Source: Lasioglossum baleicum
Taxonomy: Eukaryota; Arthropoda; Insecta; Hymenoptera; Halictidae
Direction: 5' to 3'
DNA length: 64,000 bases
NCBI RefSeq assembly: GCF_051020765.1
Contig: NC_134937.1
Coordinates: 13,136,947 to 13,200,946 of the forward strand
Shown here: one piece after another, positions 34,401 to 44,755 of the stretch
Numbering within the stretch: the stretch's first letter is position 1
Layout: every line of letters starts with the position of its first letter
The notes under the pieces: model-generated
What the model saw: only the letters and a program-made list of their open reading frames with translations
What the model was told of the DNA's origin: nothing
Database searches by the model: none
Program-made: the position numbers and the translations under genes

Positions 34401-35862
34401 CAGTTCTCACGTACCTCTAGATTTCTCGGACAAAGTGTGAAATCCTACGGATGCACCGCCGGCACTTTCACCGAAGATTGTCACTTGTTTGGGATTGCCG
34501 CCGAAACGAGCTATGTTGTTCTGCACCCATTGCAAAACTAAGTGTTGATCCTTCAATCCTTGGTTTCCCAGGGCATCCGGATGGTTCAGGGCCAAGAATC
34601 CTGACAATTTATAATTATTATTAACCTATTTAAGGTAGAGGTATCAGTAGTTGACCATTTTTCAGAAAAACGTGAAAAATAATATTCAATTTTTAATTGT
34701 TTTTAGGCAAGTTTTAAGAAAGTGGAATCAAATAGAATCTTGTTTCTAGTGGTAGTAGCCTTTGTAGATCTGACATAAATTGAAATAGTACTAAATTCTA
34801 CCGAATTTCATATTTTAGCATTTTTTCCGCAGTCTAACAAATTTTTAAACAATTGGGGTTGCCGATGCTGAGAAATAAATTTAGTTACCCAGCACGCCGA
34901 CGCGATAATTGAAGCTGACGAAGACAACGTCCTCTTCAAGGAAGAAATCAGGCCCGTACAAGGTCGTGTTGGCGTATCCGGAGGAGTAGGCACCCCCATA
35001 AATCCACACCATGACTGGCTTCAGCTTCATTTGACGTCCGAACTTTGTACAATAGAATTTTCGTGAAAATTTTACTCGTTAAAAATCTTTTTATCTTTGC
35101 TATAATATTTACAGACCTTGCGACGTCGACGTGCCAATCGTGAAGACTGCCTGGATTGTTCCCTATGCAACTATTTGAAATAATGTTTTCGATATTAAAA
35201 ATTCAACTGTATTGAACAGATTATATTTACCTCCCGAGTGAACACGTTTAGGTATAAACAATCCTCGACGCCCATGTAATGGGTAACGATAAAATCTACT
35301 TGTGGACAGACACTGCCTTCTTCAACTGCTTCGAGCACTTCTGTCCATGGGGCTTTGGGAACTGGAGGCTGAAAAAATATTTTCATTCCTCTTAACTCTT
35401 GAAATCTATTAGAAATTAAAAAAGTTCTACGAATTCTATAGTATTTATTCTCTCTATGATTTGCACTCCAAATTTACCCTTTTGCAAGTCAATTTCACCT
35501 TTTTGAAAATTAATTTCACCCATCAGGAATATTTAAAAATAATTATCTATTTATATATTCAGATTAAATTATACATTTATTTAGACACAAGTGAACGGTG
35601 TAGAGAAAGATTTCCAAAATTAATTTAGCTTAATGAAGACGAACTCAATTACCTTGAACCTCAGATTCGCAAGAGGAGGTTCCGCATAAGGGATCCCCAA
35701 AAATGCGGAATACTCCAAAGAATTCCATGCCGTTTTCTTAACGACTCCACGCACCGGTCCGCTATCAGTATAAATCACATTGGTTCGTGGAAGATCCACA
35801 GCGATACACTGACTCAACGACAGCAACAATAAAACAGCAGTTCCTGCTCGATGCTTCGGCAT
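31407..35862 (-). CDS. EstF: secreted type-B carboxylesterase (second clade)
   Basis: Complete nine-exon gene, in order 35862-35653, 35368-35231, 35042-34889, 34600-34415, 34283-34084, 33249-33087, 32224-31922, 31851-31719, 31638-31407; 572 aa. Exon lengths match EstE in exons 2, 4, 5, 6, 7 and 8. Signal peptide about 1-21, oxyanion loop YGGAY, elbow GESAG (Ser213), Glu344 in GRTHDEA, His455 in SHVDD. Intron 7 starts AAAAG|GCAAGA, a GC donor fixed by alignment to EstE (GT there); no GT lies nearby. Introns 3, 5 and 6 hold transposons. TATA box at 35916-35923. Ester hydrolysis is inferred from the family; the low similarity to EstA-D suggests a different substrate. Confidence 0.92.
32258..32860. 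repeat. foldback MITE in EstF intron 6
   Basis: Begins CAGTGAGGAGCATAACTGAT after TA, and has mirrored arms (GAGAAATTGAAGTCGTTTGG at the right, its complement at the left). Same family as the intron-7 element of EstE and the intron-8 elements of EstA-C. Confidence 0.7.
32911..33032. repeat. small inverted-repeat element in EstF intron 6
   Basis: About 122 bp bounded by CAGGGTGAGC and GCTCGCCCTG (one mismatch between the inverted ends). Confidence 0.5.
33300..33590. repeat. 291-bp foldback element in EstF intron 5
   Basis: Ends TATTTCACCTAACTTGACCA and TGGTCAAGTTAGGTGAAATA are exact inverted repeats. The arms continue (TATCTTTGTTGTTTTTAAAG, GGGCTCATACGATACCAAAA) almost to the centre. Confidence 0.8.
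33623..34068. mobile_element. 446-bp hAT-like MITE in EstF intron 5
   Basis: Ends CAGAGTTGGGCA and TGCACAACTCTG, flanked on both sides by GTTGATTG, a perfect 8-bp target-site duplication. The body is AT-rich with repeated AATCGATT and ATTAATCG motifs. The right edge comes within 16 bases of the EstF exon 5 donor. Confidence 0.88.
34745..34836. repeat. MITE remnant in EstF intron 3
   Basis: Inverted, truncated copy of the body found in EstC intron 2, ending CCGCAGTCTA. Confidence 0.55.
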
Positions 35863-35915
35863 AATTAGTCAGCAGGTAAATCGCTTGCCTGCTAAAAATT
35901 TCTGAAGGTGCATCG

Positions 35916-35923
35916 TTTATATA
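35916..35923 (-). promoter_or_regulatory. TATA box of EstF
   Basis: TATATAAA on the minus strand, about 55 bases upstream of the start codon, in the same setting as in EstE. Confidence 0.7.
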
Positions 35924-36620
35924 CCGGGCAGGTTTATCTAAATGTTTTGGTATTCTCATTACGCGTGTTGATGTTTGTTGATGCTACTGTCACGTCTCCA
36001 GAATGCGCAAAAGATTGATACAATCATTATTGTATTGGAGAATGCGAGAAATGTTCGATCGACAAAATTTAAGAGCCAAGCACGATAAATCAGAGTCAAG
36101 ATTACTTTCTTGCGCTTGAGACATATTTAGGAATTTCTTATGAGAAACTATAGTACGTGGGTGGTCGAGGAGATAAAAATCAAGAAACCTCCTGTGGTAC
36201 AAATGCAATAAAAACACAATCATCTTCTATTAAAAAATTTTATTTTTCAATAATTCCTTAACTTCAAGACTGAACATCAACCAGTTGGAGGCTGAAAAGA
36301 ACCAGCTCGAGCTAGATCAAAACTCGTCCACTGAACAAATTCGTTTTATTTCGACGTTCGCAATTCCTCGCTTCAAAGGAAAACAATATTAAAAACAAAA
36401 CGAAAAATCTTCTGATAAACACGTTTTATTAAAAGGAAGACAGTATTGAAAAGACACAATTTTCTGACAAACAGGTTCGTTTTATTCAACGGAGAAAAGC
36501 CTTTCCAATGAGAACAATAACTTTTCTAATAAATAGATTCATTTCAACGCACAACAATGTAAGTTTTCGTAACGGTATAAGTTTTCAACAGGGTACATGA
36601 GCAAAGTGATCAACTATTTC
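35924..36620. other. spacer between EstF and peptide gene 2
   Basis: No gene supported. The right half holds the 3' UTR of peptide gene 2. Several AATAAA signals lie on the minus strand, within repeated GTTTTATT-containing segments at about 36341, 36423 and 36481. Confidence 0.5.
36481..36486 (-). terminator. likely poly(A) signal for peptide gene 2
   Basis: First AATAAA downstream of the stop codon, about 135 bases away. Others follow at about 36425 and 36345. Confidence 0.45.
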
Positions 36621-37124
36621 TCAACGAGCGATGTCCATGCCAGTCATAGTGCCTTCGACGTTGCCGATCAGCATGTTAAGCAGGTCCATGATGACGTCCC
36701 TCTTCTGTACATCGTGGGTCTCATCGAGGATAGATCGTTTCCCGATGTTATTCTTGATGCTGTCCACCGACATTTTGCCTCCTGCAGCTAAGTCGGTGGC
36801 CCATCCTACAGGAAGGTGAACTAAACCTTTGGCTCCCGAGACCATTCCAGAGAGGTCCCTCTTCGATAATTTCGGTACCATCGGTACTGTAAATTTCTGA
36901 GCCAGTTTGATTAATTCGCTTATGAACTGATCATTGTTGATGAGACCCGCCAAGCTGTCCCTGATGTCTCTCTTTCCTCTCGGAAGGAGATTTGGAAGAC
37001 CTGGAACGTTAGGTAGACCAGGTACTGCAGAAAGACCAGGTACTCCAGGAAAACCAGGAACTTGAATGTTGGCGCTGGCCAACGCTGCCAAGCCGGCGAC
37101 CGCTACAAGCAACAGGAACTTCAT
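36621..37124 (-). CDS. Peptide gene 2: secreted precursor, single-copy relative
   Basis: An intronless 167-aa frame. Residues 1-18 are a signal peptide starting MKFLL, as in peptide gene 1. A Pro-Gly repeat follows (23-44; PGFPGVPG, PGLPNVPGLPN). Lys-Arg sites then cut it at 51-52 (after Gly), 88-89, 129-130 (after Gly) and 141-142. Segments begin DIRDSLAGL, DLSGMVSGAKG and DVIMDLLNM, echoing DIGSLFP, GLVSGMVHGAED and ELIMDGIQ in peptide gene 1. The two are therefore paralogs, one expanded and one not. Predicted fate: secretion and convertase cleavage into peptides; function unknown. TATA box at 37186-37193. Confidence 0.82.
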   Translation of the reverse strand: MKFLLLVAVAGLAALASANIQVPGFPGVPGLSAVPGLPNVPGLPNLLPRGKRDIRDSLAGLINNDQFISELIKLAQKFTVPMVPKLSKRDLSGMVSGAKGLVHLPVGWATDLAAGGKMSVDSIKNNIGKRSILDETHDVQKRDVIMDLLNMLIGNVEGTMTGMDIAR

Positions 37125-37185
37125 CTTCGCTACGATTCGTCTGATTGTGAGAGACTGAACGTGCTTTCATCGACTGCTAGGCTAG

Positions 37186-37193
37186 CTTATATA
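37186..37193 (-). promoter_or_regulatory. TATA box of peptide gene 2
   Basis: TATATAAG on the minus strand, about 62 bases upstream of the start codon. Confidence 0.7.
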
Positions 37194-38281
37194 CCCCTTG
37201 AAGGTTGTTCTAAGGTTACGGTTCATCGGGGATAGAAAATAGTTGTCAGCTGGAAGAGGAACGTTTTAGATGTTTCAGGTGTTTGGCTTCGATGAGTGAT
37301 TTATGGCGAGCAGCACCTGTACTGGCAGCATTTGGTGCACGTGGATGATCGATGGGGTGGTGTCAAGGTTGGTTGCTTGTTGAGGATGTTTTGCGGGGGT
37401 ATTGAAGACGAAAATATTCTTGCATCCTTGCAGAAGCGAGATTTATCTTTGATTTATTAAAATGATATATATATATATATATATGGGATTTCCGTTGAAT
37501 TTTTGTACTATTTTGTGAAGAATTAGTCGAATTGATCATTTCCTTTAATATTCATTCTTACACGTGTCCACGTTCATGGCTCCGTTGTCAAACATTGACA
37601 TTCTACACCTATTACAAGAAGATTGATAGGCAATGTGCTTGCACTTCATGCTTTTGTGAAGTAAAACACACGGACATGCCTCGATCACGTGGACTATCTT
37701 CCAACATCATACTTTGCTATACAATTTGTAAAGTTCTGTCTTCATTATACCTCATTGATTTAAACTTTATTTTTATTTCTGCAAATCTGCAATTGCCGAT
37801 CCGATTCCCTTGTCAAATGTATCGGTTTCAATTTTAATTATACCACTGCAACTCTGCGATTCTATTTATGCATTTCTCCTGAACTTTATCCAATTGTATT
37901 GCAATTCTATATCCGCTCATTCTCTAAGCTTCATCGACTCGCGTTACAGATTGACTTCACTAATTCTGCAATTCTATTTCTGTTAGTTTATTCAAATTTA
38001 CCGATTTACATTCTAATCCCTCGTGTCGAGTTGACAGTTTTCCCGAAATAAGTTGTACTGTTCTGTGAGACTTCGGATAAGGGGAAAAAATAGTTCAATT
38101 GTTACCGTCATATAAACTTCATTCGTACAAACTTTCAAATGTTCTTTTCTGCCGAATTCCAATTTAATTCAAACTGCGAATGTTGACGCAACAACGTTTA
38201 ATCAACGCAACTCGACCTTGCAACTTTACCTTCGACGAGATAAGAGAGAAGAACTTACGATTGAATTCCGTGCCGACAATG
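37194..38281. other. spacer between peptide genes 2 and 3
   Basis: No gene supported. It holds an (AT)n run at 37465-37484 and otherwise AT-rich sequence; the 101-codon frame at 37532-37837 lacks recognisable features. Confidence 0.5.
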
Positions 38282-38287
38282 TTTATT
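38282..38287 (-). terminator. poly(A) signal for peptide gene 3
   Basis: AATAAA about 60 bases downstream of the stop codon. Confidence 0.5.
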
Positions 38288-38348
38288 AGGCATTCGCTCC
38301 ACTACGAAGTGCAGCAATCCTCCTCGATCAACGTTAACTACAATTTTG

Positions 38349-38861
38349 CTACTTGCATTGTGGTTCTCTCTCAATCTCGACAGCGAACTTCGCATCCTTG
38401 ATACGGTTCACGGATTTCAAAAAATCAGCAACTCTATCGAAAGCAGCAAAAGCAACAGGAATCAAAGGAGCCTCTCGCTTTTGATTACTATGACCGATGT
38501 CATCACGTCCATGTTCAGCACTTTCAAGACTACGTTCAACCCTTCCACGACTGTGTTGAGGTTTTTCGACAAAATGTTCAGCTTGTTCCACGGCCTTTCG
38601 GAAATTCGTTTCTGACAAATTTCTCAAGATCATACGTTGTCTGAATAAAGGCAGTTTCAGAAAATCTTTCCAATCCGAGTCAGCCGCATGCTCGCCATCT
38701 TTCGCAACGCCTTCCAACCAATGCAACAGATTCTTGGATGCATTCGCTGCAATTCCGAAAGAAGACCCGAATATACTTCGATCAGCTGGATTTGTTGAAT
38801 TCTCCAGCATCGCAGACCCCATCAAGGTTACGAAGGCCAGCAGGAACAATTGCCACTTCAT
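38349..38861 (-). CDS. Peptide gene 3: small secreted protein
   Basis: An intronless 170-aa frame with a clear signal peptide (about 1-17, MKWQLFLLAF). The mature part is hydrophilic and helix-prone (Leu, Lys, Glu, His). It has two Asn-x-Ser/Thr sites in its first part (NSTN near 21, NAS at 40) and another at 81 (NLS). A single Lys-Arg at 128-129 would release a C-terminal segment starting EAPLIPVAF. It has one Cys near the end (169), so no disulfide pairing within the chain. Strand, TATA box, size and cleavage site resemble peptide genes 1 and 2, but direct similarity is weak, so common origin is only possible. Function not recognised. Confidence 0.72.
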   Translation of the reverse strand: MKWQLFLLAFVTLMGSAMLENSTNPADRSIFGSSFGIAANASKNLLHWLEGVAKDGEHAADSDWKDFLKLPLFRQRMILRNLSETNFRKAVEQAEHFVEKPQHSRGRVERSLESAEHGRDDIGHSNQKREAPLIPVAFAAFDRVADFLKSVNRIKDAKFAVEIEREPQCK

Positions 38862-38917
38862 GTTTGCTCAGAATCACCGTGCGAAACTAAATTTGCCAAC
38901 TACGATTCATTCGCGTG

Positions 38918-38926
38918 CTTATATAG
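38918..38926 (-). promoter_or_regulatory. TATA box of peptide gene 3
   Basis: CTATATAAG on the minus strand, about 57 bases upstream of the start codon. Confidence 0.7.
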
Positions 38927-40433
38927 AGCGGGACGTATCCTTATCGCCTACGAAATTTATGTTCGAAATGTGATTTACTGCCCCCCTCCCCCATGTCGTT
39001 GTGGCGAATTTGAATTGTTAAATAACGGTATTTACAATTTCTCGCGATACGCTGTCGAATGTCCTCTTGAACTTTGTATCGCAGATATACGAAACGACGT
39101 AGAAGACAAGCTTCTCCTTGAAAAATCTTTTCGGTAGAAAATCCCGAAGAGTATGAAGAGTATGTTCGAAAAACGAAACAGGAAGGATATCCATTTTCCT
39201 AACGAATTCTCCTGAAAGGCGACTGCACCGTTCCCGTAGAGTCTAGTTTCGTAGTAAGGACATTTTTCCGAGGAGTTCTGCATTAAAAATGAGGACTGAG
39301 GACAGTTTCTGAAGGATCCCAGTGCAGGGTGGGGAACGCCGGTGTTCCATTTGGTAAGAGGACGTCATCTACGTCACACTGTCTGAGGAACATACTTCCT
39401 TCATCCGACTATTAAATTAGAATAAATTTCTTCCGCCGGGTTCTAGTTAACTTTAGTGCAGACTCGACGATCAAGGATATATCGCGAGTCCTCGTTCCTT
39501 TCACGATTGATCAGCTTGGATCTTTCAGCGTCTCGGTATTTTTGTAAAAATGTAGACTTTGTTTCGTGCACTTATGATAAAAACTAGCAAATCCGAGAGT
39601 AAACAATCAACGACGTCATGCGATTTGTAAGTATAATGTATCGTGCGGTTTTCGGAACATGCAAGCTGATAATTTATTTCAACCAACATAGCAGATAGCC
39701 GAAGCAAGGACAGAATATTCCACCTGGTCATTTCGAGAACGATAAATCAAATGGAAAAAATTATGCGAACGTTTGGGGACTTGATTAAACGCTTCTAAAT
39801 CATCTTTCAAGCTTAATTTATTATTCCGTTAGCCTGAAAATAATATAGACCTATATGAATTATTTTCTTCATGGAAAATCGTCCAGGTCTTTCGAAATAG
39901 TTTGGAACATCCTGATTGGCAATTTCCACGACGGATCGGTATAGTTCGGTCCCCGCTCAAACAAACGCTCCATATTCCACGGGCACTCGAAACATTGCAG
40001 CTTTTATTCGGAGTTCATCGCCGCGCCGAGCCAGGCCGCTGTGCACTCGGCCGCCACCCTAAATCCAACACGTACGAGAGCTTTTATAGTCAGCCAGCGG
40101 GAAAGGGTATCGAAGCTGTTACTTTATAATGGAAGAGTGAATACGTGACCGGCTGTATAGCTTCTCTTCGACGATGCTGAAAGCGCCGCATCCAAGAGAG
40201 ACGCGAGGAGCCATTAGATAACGCTTGCCACGCTGCTGAAACTGTTACCCTGGCTCGATTCTCTTCCACTGGCATTACCCGCGTGTGGAAACAACGTTCT
40301 CCACGATTACGGCCCGTGTTCTCGTGTAACAGGTCCAAAACGCTGATTTTTCCCCTGTCGAGAACACATTGCAAAATTAAAACGTCCCCAGATCCAGTTT
40401 TTATCTGTTTTATTCACACAAAATGCTTGAATG

Positions 40434-40720
40434 GTTAGACAGCACCTGAAGGCAGGAAATGACGTCCGATAAAAATGTTCTGCGTCTATTGTGGGAAGCA
40501 GGAATAAAATGAAAATCGATTTCATCCCTCAAGGCGATCATCCCGTGTGACAGCTACTTTTTCGGAATTTTTTTTTAATGAACCATTAAAACACACAATC
40601 TTGGAATTTTTAGCACACATTTATTGACATTTTCACAGTATCTTGGAATTTCTTCAAACAAAAATAACGAGTTGAATCGACTTTACACATACATACAGAT
40701 GCATACAGATCCGCAGTCTA
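40434..40720. repeat. decayed MITE, TAGACTGCGG family
   Basis: The right end GATCCGCAGTCTA is clear and the body (GAAGCAGGAATAAAATGAAA, GATTTCATCCCTCAAGG) matches copies at 9090-9272 and in the first introns of EstB and EstD. The left end is degraded. Confidence 0.5.
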
Positions 40721-41720
40721 TGAAAGCAATGCCATCTCTACACGAAAACGAAATTACTTTCCGGACATCATTTTCAATAATACGTGTTAAGGATGATTGG
40801 CCAGGCGACACATACTCTTGGCACATACACGAACAACAAACTTGGATCCGGTTTCAGAGTCCGTTTGCCATGAGCGCGCTCGAGTGCCACTCTACTCTGT
40901 CTGCCCATTATCGATCACCTCCACTAGCCTCCATGTTTGTTTACCGCTTTTTTTCACCGTTTTCCCGTGGTTTTTCTGACATGCAAATTTATGGGAGCGC
41001 AGAAAAGTAATATTCATGATACCCCCGGGTGGGATTTTTGTTCGAATGCTTCGCGAACCGGCGAGTTTTATGCAAATTCGCGATTTCGTGGCCGATTATC
41101 ACGAAATTAAGCTGTAATTAATAGACTGCGGTTCGTTACAATTCGAGGAAAATTTTCTTTCGTCCATTAAATCTGAAATTACTGATGATATTTTTTTAGA
41201 GAAATTTTCGGAAAAATCGTCGATGACAAAATGCGAAGGTTGACTTTGTGTATTTTTACATCGACCTATGACTCGTTCTTGTTTTCTTGGCACACGATTC
41301 TGTTAGCTGAATCGATGGAGAATCTGGATCTGCGTGGGTGGCCACGAGTTTCGTGAAAGTGACATTTCGCGGGTCTCCGCAGGCTCGAAGACCGTCGTCG
41401 TTTGTCATTATAAGAATTCGCTGTCAGCTTGTCAAAATCGATTAGAACCGGTCGCAATATGCTTATGCAACGCTCGCGTATACTTTTAACCCGCGCGAAG
41501 CTTAAATGACCTATTTCACTCTTACGAGATTGCCATTTTCGCGGCATTAACGCGCGACGTTGTCACCTTCAACTTTGCCTTGCGGTTGCGTCAGTCGCTC
41601 ATCACCGAAAACGTCTCCCCACAGCGTAGCCTCATTATGTGCGTTTTTCAGTTCTGCGGAAGTAAATTTTCCGAGTTATGCTTCTGAAAGCGTTCAAATG
41701 TCAGACGAGAAATGAATGAG

Positions 41721-41927
41721 GTTGTCCCGAAAGTTTCTTCCGGAATGTGCTCCTTTAATGTTGCTAAATATAAATACGAACAATGCGACAATCTTTGAGT
41801 TAATGTTTTAGTACTTCCTAACATGAATTTGCATTATGCGCATGAATCGAAACCCATCTTTGGGACAACCTAATATCTATTTACCAATATTAAAGGAACA
41901 CATTCCGAAAGAAACTTTTGCGACAAC
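41721..41927. mobile_element. mariner-like MITE
   Basis: About 207 bp with ends GTTGTCCCGAAAGTTTCTT and the inverted AAGAAACTTTTGCGACAAC. The arms continue as GGAATGTG and CCTTTAAT. The GGTTGTCCCAAAAGTTTC-like terminus is typical of mariner elements. Confidence 0.65.
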
Positions 41928-42570
41928 ATAGTAATATCGTCACTGTTTCTGTAAAAATTTTCCACTGTTCGTTTTTTTTGTTCGCAATCTCTGTACGGTA
42001 ATCTTTGTATTCTCTATTATGTTGAAATAAATCTCATATATGAGATTTTCTATAATTAAAATAGAAACAATATCGTCACTGTGCACAAGTGTAATTCGAT
42101 TGGTTGAACGAATTACGAATTAGTTGTGATAGCGTAAGAGAAACAGTGGTACTTACGGTTTACCAGGATTTGTCGGATCTTTATTATTACCCCATGTGAC
42201 AGGACAGTAAAACAGGGCGAGCTAAGTGGGTTCATCGTTGCAACTGCGCACTTCCATGGTGAATATTTCATGCGACGTTATGTAAGTCCAACGAATTGCC
42301 AAGCGTCACCTTGCATCTAGGATTAGCTTTAACAACAGCGCTCGTTATCAGTGGAACCTGGCGCTTGCACGCCATATTTGTCATTCGCATTGTTCCATCT
42401 TATTCCGTATCCGTCTGTCGCAATTCGTCTTCATTCCCCTCAATTAGCTCCCCTTTGCATTCAGAATGTATGTTGCCATTTTTTATTCATCTAAGATTTT
42501 ATTCATTCTCAAATGGAACATTCAGGGGGTTAAAATAATGAACAACTAAAAATATTCGAAAATAGTTGTC

Positions 42571-42836
42571 GATTAAAGACTTTTTATTGAACAATGAATG
42601 GCTTCATTAATGAATAAAATACAGAAACAAAACCATAGAAGATTGTAAACAACAATGAGAGGTATGGTAAAGGAAAGAAAAGTTGTTGAGGGTAAAATAG
42701 TGATTATGTTGATTAAAGACATTTTATTGAACCATGAATGGCTTCATTAATGAATAGAGTACAGAAACAAAACCATAGAAGATTGTGAACAACAATGAGA
42801 AGTATGGTAAAGGAAAGAAAAAGTCGTTGAGGGCAT
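42571..42836. repeat. 140-bp tandem duplication
   Basis: Two consecutive copies (42571-42710 and 42711-42836). Both contain GATTAAAGAC, GAATGGCTTCATTAATGAAT and ACAAAACCATAGAAGATTGT, and differ by a few substitutions. Confidence 0.85.
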
Positions 42837-44434
42837 CGAGGTATCGCAGACAGAACAAATAACACTGGTATGGTTAATACGTCTTTTTCTACGTGTCTAT
42901 TTATTATGAAAATATAATACAAAACATCCTATGTTGTATTACATAGATAACAATGCTCAATTAACGTTTTTTTTTTTCATTCCCTTTTGTCATGTAACGT
43001 TACCATCCAACACTATGTGAAGCATTTATCAGGATAGGTAAAGTCGTGTTTCTCTTATTCCACGTTCGTTCGCGTTTTATCATTTTTTTTTATTTCTCAT
43101 TTTCGTTCGTTCGTTCTTCTTCGTTTCTCTTCGTTCTTCCTCTATTCTTCCATATCTTCTTCTTCTTTCTTCCTCTTGCGTCGTCGTTTGTCTTTGTTTC
43201 GTTTTTATCATTGCGTTTTTTTTTCTTTTGTTCGTTCGTGTTAATTACGTTTTCTTTTTTTTATATCCTTTGTATCGCTCGTGTGTTTCTTTGTTTTTTT
43301 TTTCGTATTTTTCGTTTCGTTTAAACCTCGTTCGAAGGAAAGGCCCGATATACAGAGAGAAGATTACATAGACGAGACGTTTATAGAGCAGAATTACGAA
43401 CCGAAAGGAGAAAAGAGGAAAAGGATTCCGTAATCTTTATTCTTTACCGATTTTCTTCAGAGAGAAGATCGTCCGATCGAGCGGAACAGGAACTCGGGAA
43501 TGTTGGGGGAATGGTTTCGTGGGGATTTTTCGTGTGGTGTACGGGGATTGAAAAGGGCGAGGGGCGAGGGAGGGGAGGTTCAGGAAGAAAGGGCGTTTCC
43601 GTATTTTTGCTCGTTTTCTTTCGTTCCGGAGCCGGGATAAAAAGGTTCCAAGGATTTCTTTTATCTTTTTCCCAGGGAAACAGACATCGGATTTTTCTTT
43701 TGGATTAGAGAAAAGGGGCGGGACGTTTTTAGCGGTGGGGGACGTGTGCGGTGTTCGGGGGCGTGGTTTTCACTCTTGTTTTGTTCTTTTTTGTCGCGCG
43801 TGTTTCACAATTGGAGTTTTGTATTAGCGCTAGTTTACAAATAATACAAATGTATGTAAATATTCGTTATAATAATAGGTTCCCTCTTAGCGAGAAAGAA
43901 GCTTAAAGCTAAATTCATCTAGCGTTTCACTATTCGCGTTGTTTACGTGTTTTTTTTTCATTTACTTGTTACTTGTTACTTGTTTAGTTTAGTTTAGTTT
44001 ATGCATTTTTTTATTTTTCGTTATTCGATTTCACACCATGCTAATATATCTACGTGTTCCAGGTGGTACCCGTGAACAGCCGTGTCGTAGTCGGTTTTAG
44101 TGTTTCGGACCCCGACTTCTGAGAGAAACAGGACGAGAGAGTGAGGAGGAGGTGAGGGGGGAGGAAGGAATTTTGGACGTTTTAGGCTGTGGAATCGATC
44201 GAGAATCGAAGATCGATTCTTTCCGGTGAGCTTGGCAGGCTGAGCGAACGGAGGTTCGGAGATTTGTACGCGTCGGAGACCGACCTGAGCTCTCAGTGAG
44301 TGATTCAAATATAAAAGCACAATTCTGCAAACAATGTATAGCTGAACTCTTAAAAGAGAGTCTCCAAAAATGATTTCACACGTCATCTTACCCTGCTGCG
44401 ATTTTCAACAATTTCCTTGTCGTTAGTTCGAATA

Positions 44435-44755
44435 TACACTCCCGTCCATCAATCACCGGACACTTATCTTCATCAAAATGGTAATTAAAGAATAAAAGCT
44501 TGCAGCTTGATTTGATTGTTTTATTTTGATTAGATGTAGCTATTGTCCGATAATCTTTGATTGCAAAATTAAATATATAGAGAAAAGAGATTGAGAAATT
44601 GTGGGATGATTATGGACAAACAATTACCTCACTTTAATTTTAGGAGAATCATGTGTAAATAATTTCAGGTCGGAAGAAAAATTCGGCTTTCGAATTAGAA
44701 TAGCTTCGAGTGGAAAGTTTGAATAAGTGTCCGGCGATTAATGGACGGGAGTGTA
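44435..44755. mobile_element. Tc1/mariner-like MITE with 31-bp inverted ends
   Basis: A 321-bp element. Left end TACACTCCCGTCCATCAATC, continuing ACCGGACACTT; the right end is its complement with two mismatches. TA at both borders fits Tc1/mariner insertion. Confidence 0.85.

Larger units (their letters stand above)
38927..42570. other. no gene seen; transposon remnants
   Basis: All open frames are short and without recognisable motifs. Two repeat elements (40434-40720 and 41721-41927) are listed separately. A lone TAGACTGCGG half-end lies at about 41123. Confidence 0.5.

Noticed and set aside
43046..43324. 92-codon Phe/Ser-rich frame
   Set aside because: It is a translation of a T- and pyrimidine-rich tract; low complexity.
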